A stretch of DNA of 7,341 nucleotides, from contig JBDZVI010000116.1 of the NCBI GenBank assembly GCA_040255585.1, positions 1-7,341 on the forward strand. Reading direction: 5' to 3'. The position numbers and the translations under genes were made by a program. Below, in pieces: positions 5,071 to 7,341 of this stretch. The notes under the pieces are model-generated. The model was not told the origin of the DNA. It worked only from the letters and a program-made list of their open reading frames with translations, and did not search any database. The first letter of the stretch is position 1. The number at the start of each line of letters is the position of its first letter. The DNA is from JAAYYF01 sp040255585 (GTDB taxonomy: Bacteria > Deinococcota > Deinococci > Deinococcales > Trueperaceae).

Positions 5071-7341
5071 ATGGCTGACGTCCTGGATCGACTACTAGAC
5101 CTGGACCGCTCCCAGTTGGCGCCGGACGAGCTGAACCAGCTCAACTCCGTCGAACTCCGCGAGTGGCTCGAGTCTCTCGACTACGTCCTCGCCAGCGGCG
5201 GCGCGCAGCGCGTCATCGAGATCCTCGAGCGCCTCGAGGCCCACGCCGAGAAGCACGGCGTCCAACTGCCGTTCGAGTCCGACACGTCCTACGTCAACAC
5301 GATCAGCGTCGACGAGCAGCCGGAGTACCCTGGCGACCTCGCCATCGAGCGCAAGATCACGAACCTCATCCGGTGGAACGCCATGGCGATGGTGGTGCAG
5401 GCGAACAAGCACTCGCCCGGCATCGGCGGACACATCGCCACCTACGCCTCTGCCGCGATTCTCTACGAGGTCGGCTTCAACCACTTCTTCCGCGGACCGA
5501 AGCTGGGTCCCGACTCGGACCTGGTCTACTTCCAGGGCCACGCCAGCCCCGGCATCTACGCGCGCTCCTACTTGGAGCACCGCTTCGATGACGCGCAGAT
5601 GCACAACTTCCGTCGGGAGCTGCAAGACGGCCCTGGCCTCTCCTCTTACCCGCACCCGTGGCTCATGCCCGACTACTGGAGCTACCCGACCGTCTCCATG
5701 GGCCTCGGCCCCATCACGTCCATCTACCAGGCGCGCTTCAGGCGCTACCTCGAGGACCGCGGCCTCTACCCCAAGGGCACGGGCAAGGTGTGGGCGTTCG
5801 TCGGCGACGGCGAGACGGACGAGCCGGAGACGCTTGGCGCCATCCGCGTCGCGTCGCGCGCCAAGCTCGACAACCTGATCTGGGTCCTGAACGCCAACCT
5901 CCAGCGCCTCGACGGCCCGGTGTTCGGCAACGGCCAGATCATCCAGGAGCTCGAGGGCATCTTCCGCGGCTCCGGCTGGAACGTCATCAAGGTGGCCTGG
6001 GGCAGCGCGTGGGACGAGTTGCTCAGCCGCGACAAGCAGGGCATCGTCGTCAAGCGCTTCGAGGAGCTCGTCGACGGCGAGTCGCAGCGCTACGCGGCCT
6101 TCGGCGGCCAGGAGCTGAAGGAGCGGTTCTTCAACACCCCTGAGCTGAGGGAACTCGTCAGCGACTGGACGGACGCCGACTTCGCCAGGCTCAACCGCGG
6201 CGGGCACGACCCGCTAAAGGTCTATGCCGCCTTCGACCGCGCGGTCAAGCACACGGGTCAGCCGACGGTGATCATCGCCCGCACGGTCAAGGGCTACGGC
6301 CTCGGCACGGCCGGCGAGGCGCAGAACATCACTCACCAGCAGAAGAAGCTCGACGAGAACGAGATGCGTGCGTTCCGTGACCGCTTCAGCCTGCCCATCA
6401 CGGACGACCAGATCGCCAACGAGCCGTTCCACCGCCCCCCGGAGGACAGCCCGGAGCACAAGTACCTCATCGAGCACCGCGAGAAGCTGGGCGGCTTCCT
6501 CCCCGCCCGGAGCGTCAAGGCCGAGCCACTCGTGCCGCCGCCGGCCGAGGCGTTCGAGGAGTTCATGGCCTCGAGCGGCGACCACACCGTCTCCACGACC
6601 ATGGTGATGGTGAACATCATGCGCAAGCTCCTGCGCGACCCGAACTGGAGCAAGCTCGTCGTGCCCATCATCCCAGACGAGGCACGCACCTTCGGCATGG
6701 AAGCGTTCTTCCGCCAGATCGGCATCTACTCGCCCGTCGGGCAGCTCTACGAGCCCGTGGACAGAGCGCACCTCATGTACTACAAGGAGTCGCGCGACGG
6801 CCAGATCCTCGAAGAGGGCATCACCGAGGCGGGCGGCATGGCCTCCTTCATCGCGGCCGGCACCGCCTACGCCAACTACGGCGTCAACACGGTACCCTTC
6901 TACCTCTACTACTCCATGTTCGGCTACCAGCGCGTCGGCGACCTCATCTGGCTGGCCGGTGACAGCCACGCCAGGGGCTTCCTGGTCGGCGCGACGGCTG
7001 GGCGCACAACACTGGCCGGCGAGGGCCTCCAGCATCAGGACGGCCACTCCCACGTCCTCACCTACCCGGTCCCCAACCTCCTCTCGTACGACCCGTCTTT
7101 CGGCCACGAACTGGCGATCATCGTCCGCGACGGCCTGCGCCGCATGTACCAAGAGCAGGAGAAGGTCTTCTACTACGTCACGGTGGGCAACGAGAACTAC
7201 CTCCAGCCCGGCGCGCCCTCGCACCTGTCGCGCGAGGAGCTGGAAGAGGGCGTGCTCAAGGGCATGTACCTGTTCCGTCCGGCGAGCCGCAAGCGCAGCA
7301 AGCTGCACGCGCAGCTCTTCGGCAGCGGCAGCATCATGAAC
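5071..7341 (+). CDS. aceE: Pyruvate dehydrogenase E1 component, homodimeric type (3' partial)
   Basis: This E1 decarboxylates pyruvate with thiamine diphosphate and passes the acetyl group to the lipoyl domain of E2 (AceF) in the cytoplasmic complex that makes acetyl-CoA. The window holds 757 codons without a stop; E. coli AceE has 887 residues, so roughly the last 130-150 are beyond the right edge. E. coli active-site residues have clear counterparts: His106 at His121, His142 at His157 (QGHASPG), Tyr177 at Tyr193 (SSYPHP), Glu401/His407 at Glu416/His422, Glu571, which activates the cofactor, at Glu586, and His640 at His655 (LQHQDGHSH). The thiamine/Mg2+ motif begins GDGETDEP (245-252) and ends NANLQ (274-278), with ligands Asp246, Asn276 and Gln278. 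Residues 1-50 are acidic and helical, where E1 binds E2. The start at ATG 5071 is fixed by AAGGTGA just upstream. An ATG at 4930 is also in frame. Confidence 0.95.
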   Translation, partial: MADVLDRLLDLDRSQLAPDELNQLNSVELREWLESLDYVLASGGAQRVIEILERLEAHAEKHGVQLPFESDTSYVNTISVDEQPEYPGDLAIERKITNLIRWNAMAMVVQANKHSPGIGGHIATYASAAILYEVGFNHFFRGPKLGPDSDLVYFQGHASPGIYARSYLEHRFDDAQMHNFRRELQDGPGLSSYPHPWLMPDYWSYPTVSMGLGPITSIYQARFRRYLEDRGLYPKGTGKVWAFVGDGETDEPETLGAIRVASRAKLDNLIWVLNANLQRLDGPVFGNGQIIQELEGIFRGSGWNVIKVAWGSAWDELLSRDKQGIVVKRFEELVDGESQRYAAFGGQELKERFFNTPELRELVSDWTDADFARLNRGGHDPLKVYAAFDRAVKHTGQPTVIIARTVKGYGLGTAGEAQNITHQQKKLDENEMRAFRDRFSLPITDDQIANEPFHRPPEDSPEHKYLIEHREKLGGFLPARSVKAEPLVPPPAEAFEEFMASSGDHTVSTTMVMVNIMRKLLRDPNWSKLVVPIIPDEARTFGMEAFFRQIGIYSPVGQLYEPVDRAHLMYYKESRDGQILEEGITEAGGMASFIAAGTAYANYGVNTVPFYLYYSMFGYQRVGDLIWLAGDSHARGFLVGATAGRTTLAGEGLQHQDGHSHVLTYPVPNLLSYDPSFGHELAIIVRDGLRRMYQEQEKVFYYVTVGNENYLQPGAPSHLSREELEEGVLKGMYLFRPASRKRSKLHAQLFGSGSIMN

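Noticed and set aside
5095..7308. Two long minus-strand open frames (5095-6207 and 6214-7308, 370 and 364 codons) covering most of aceE in antisense
   Set aside because: They lie antisense to an unmistakable AceE with all catalytic residues. Their products are Val/Ala/Arg/Leu/Asp-rich without recognisable motifs, as expected when GC-biased codons are read in reverse.
1..7341. Search by eye for CRISPR arrays, insertion sequences, tRNA/rRNA genes, long repeats or att sites
   Set aside because: None seen. Nearly the whole window is intact housekeeping coding sequence; the only gaps over 100 bases are 2140-2287 and 4862-5070, both described above.

Overview
This is a gene-dense, high-GC window (by eye about two-thirds or more G+C) from a bacterial chromosome. 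It holds housekeeping metabolism genes and no sign of a mobile or defence system. The source is probably a member of the Deinococcota, perhaps Trueperaceae. The grounds are the gene set (homodimeric-type AceE, a short LysA, MtnN), the GC-rich codon use, and start codons that follow TANNNT -10-like boxes by only 6-10 bases without a Shine-Dalgarno sequence. That taxonomic call is inference; Actinobacteria share several of these traits.

Layout. Positions 1-271 (+) are the tail of an unidentified gene ending in a beta-rich, Ig-like segment. It meets a convergent minus-strand block with only 9 bases between stops. Read in transcription order, the minus block is lysA (3451-2288, diaminopimelate decarboxylase), a 148-base spacer with inverted repeats and a candidate promoter, a possible 14-codon leader peptide (2180-2136), gabD-type aldehyde dehydrogenase (2139-700), and a small DUF4864-like protein (676-281). 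A 74-base divergent spacer (3452-3525) separates lysA from a plus-strand pair: a 196-residue membrane protein of unknown function (3526-4116) and mtnN (4133-4861, MTA/SAH nucleosidase), 16 bases apart and probably cotranscribed. A structured 209-base spacer follows. Then aceE (5071 to past the right edge) encodes pyruvate dehydrogenase E1; 757 codons are visible, roughly the first 85% of the protein.

The genes do not form one pathway. LysA makes lysine from meso-diaminopimelate, GabD oxidises succinate semialdehyde (or a similar aldehyde) to feed the TCA cycle, MtnN recycles S-adenosylmethionine by-products, and AceE feeds acetyl-CoA into the TCA cycle.

I found no evidence for a novel system. 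The most interesting signals concern gene expression. A predicted leaderless 14-codon ORF overlaps the gabD start as ATGA. The membrane-protein gene shows the same -10-to-ATG geometry. The aceE leader contains two 8-base palindromes, a strong GC hairpin and an alternative in-frame start.
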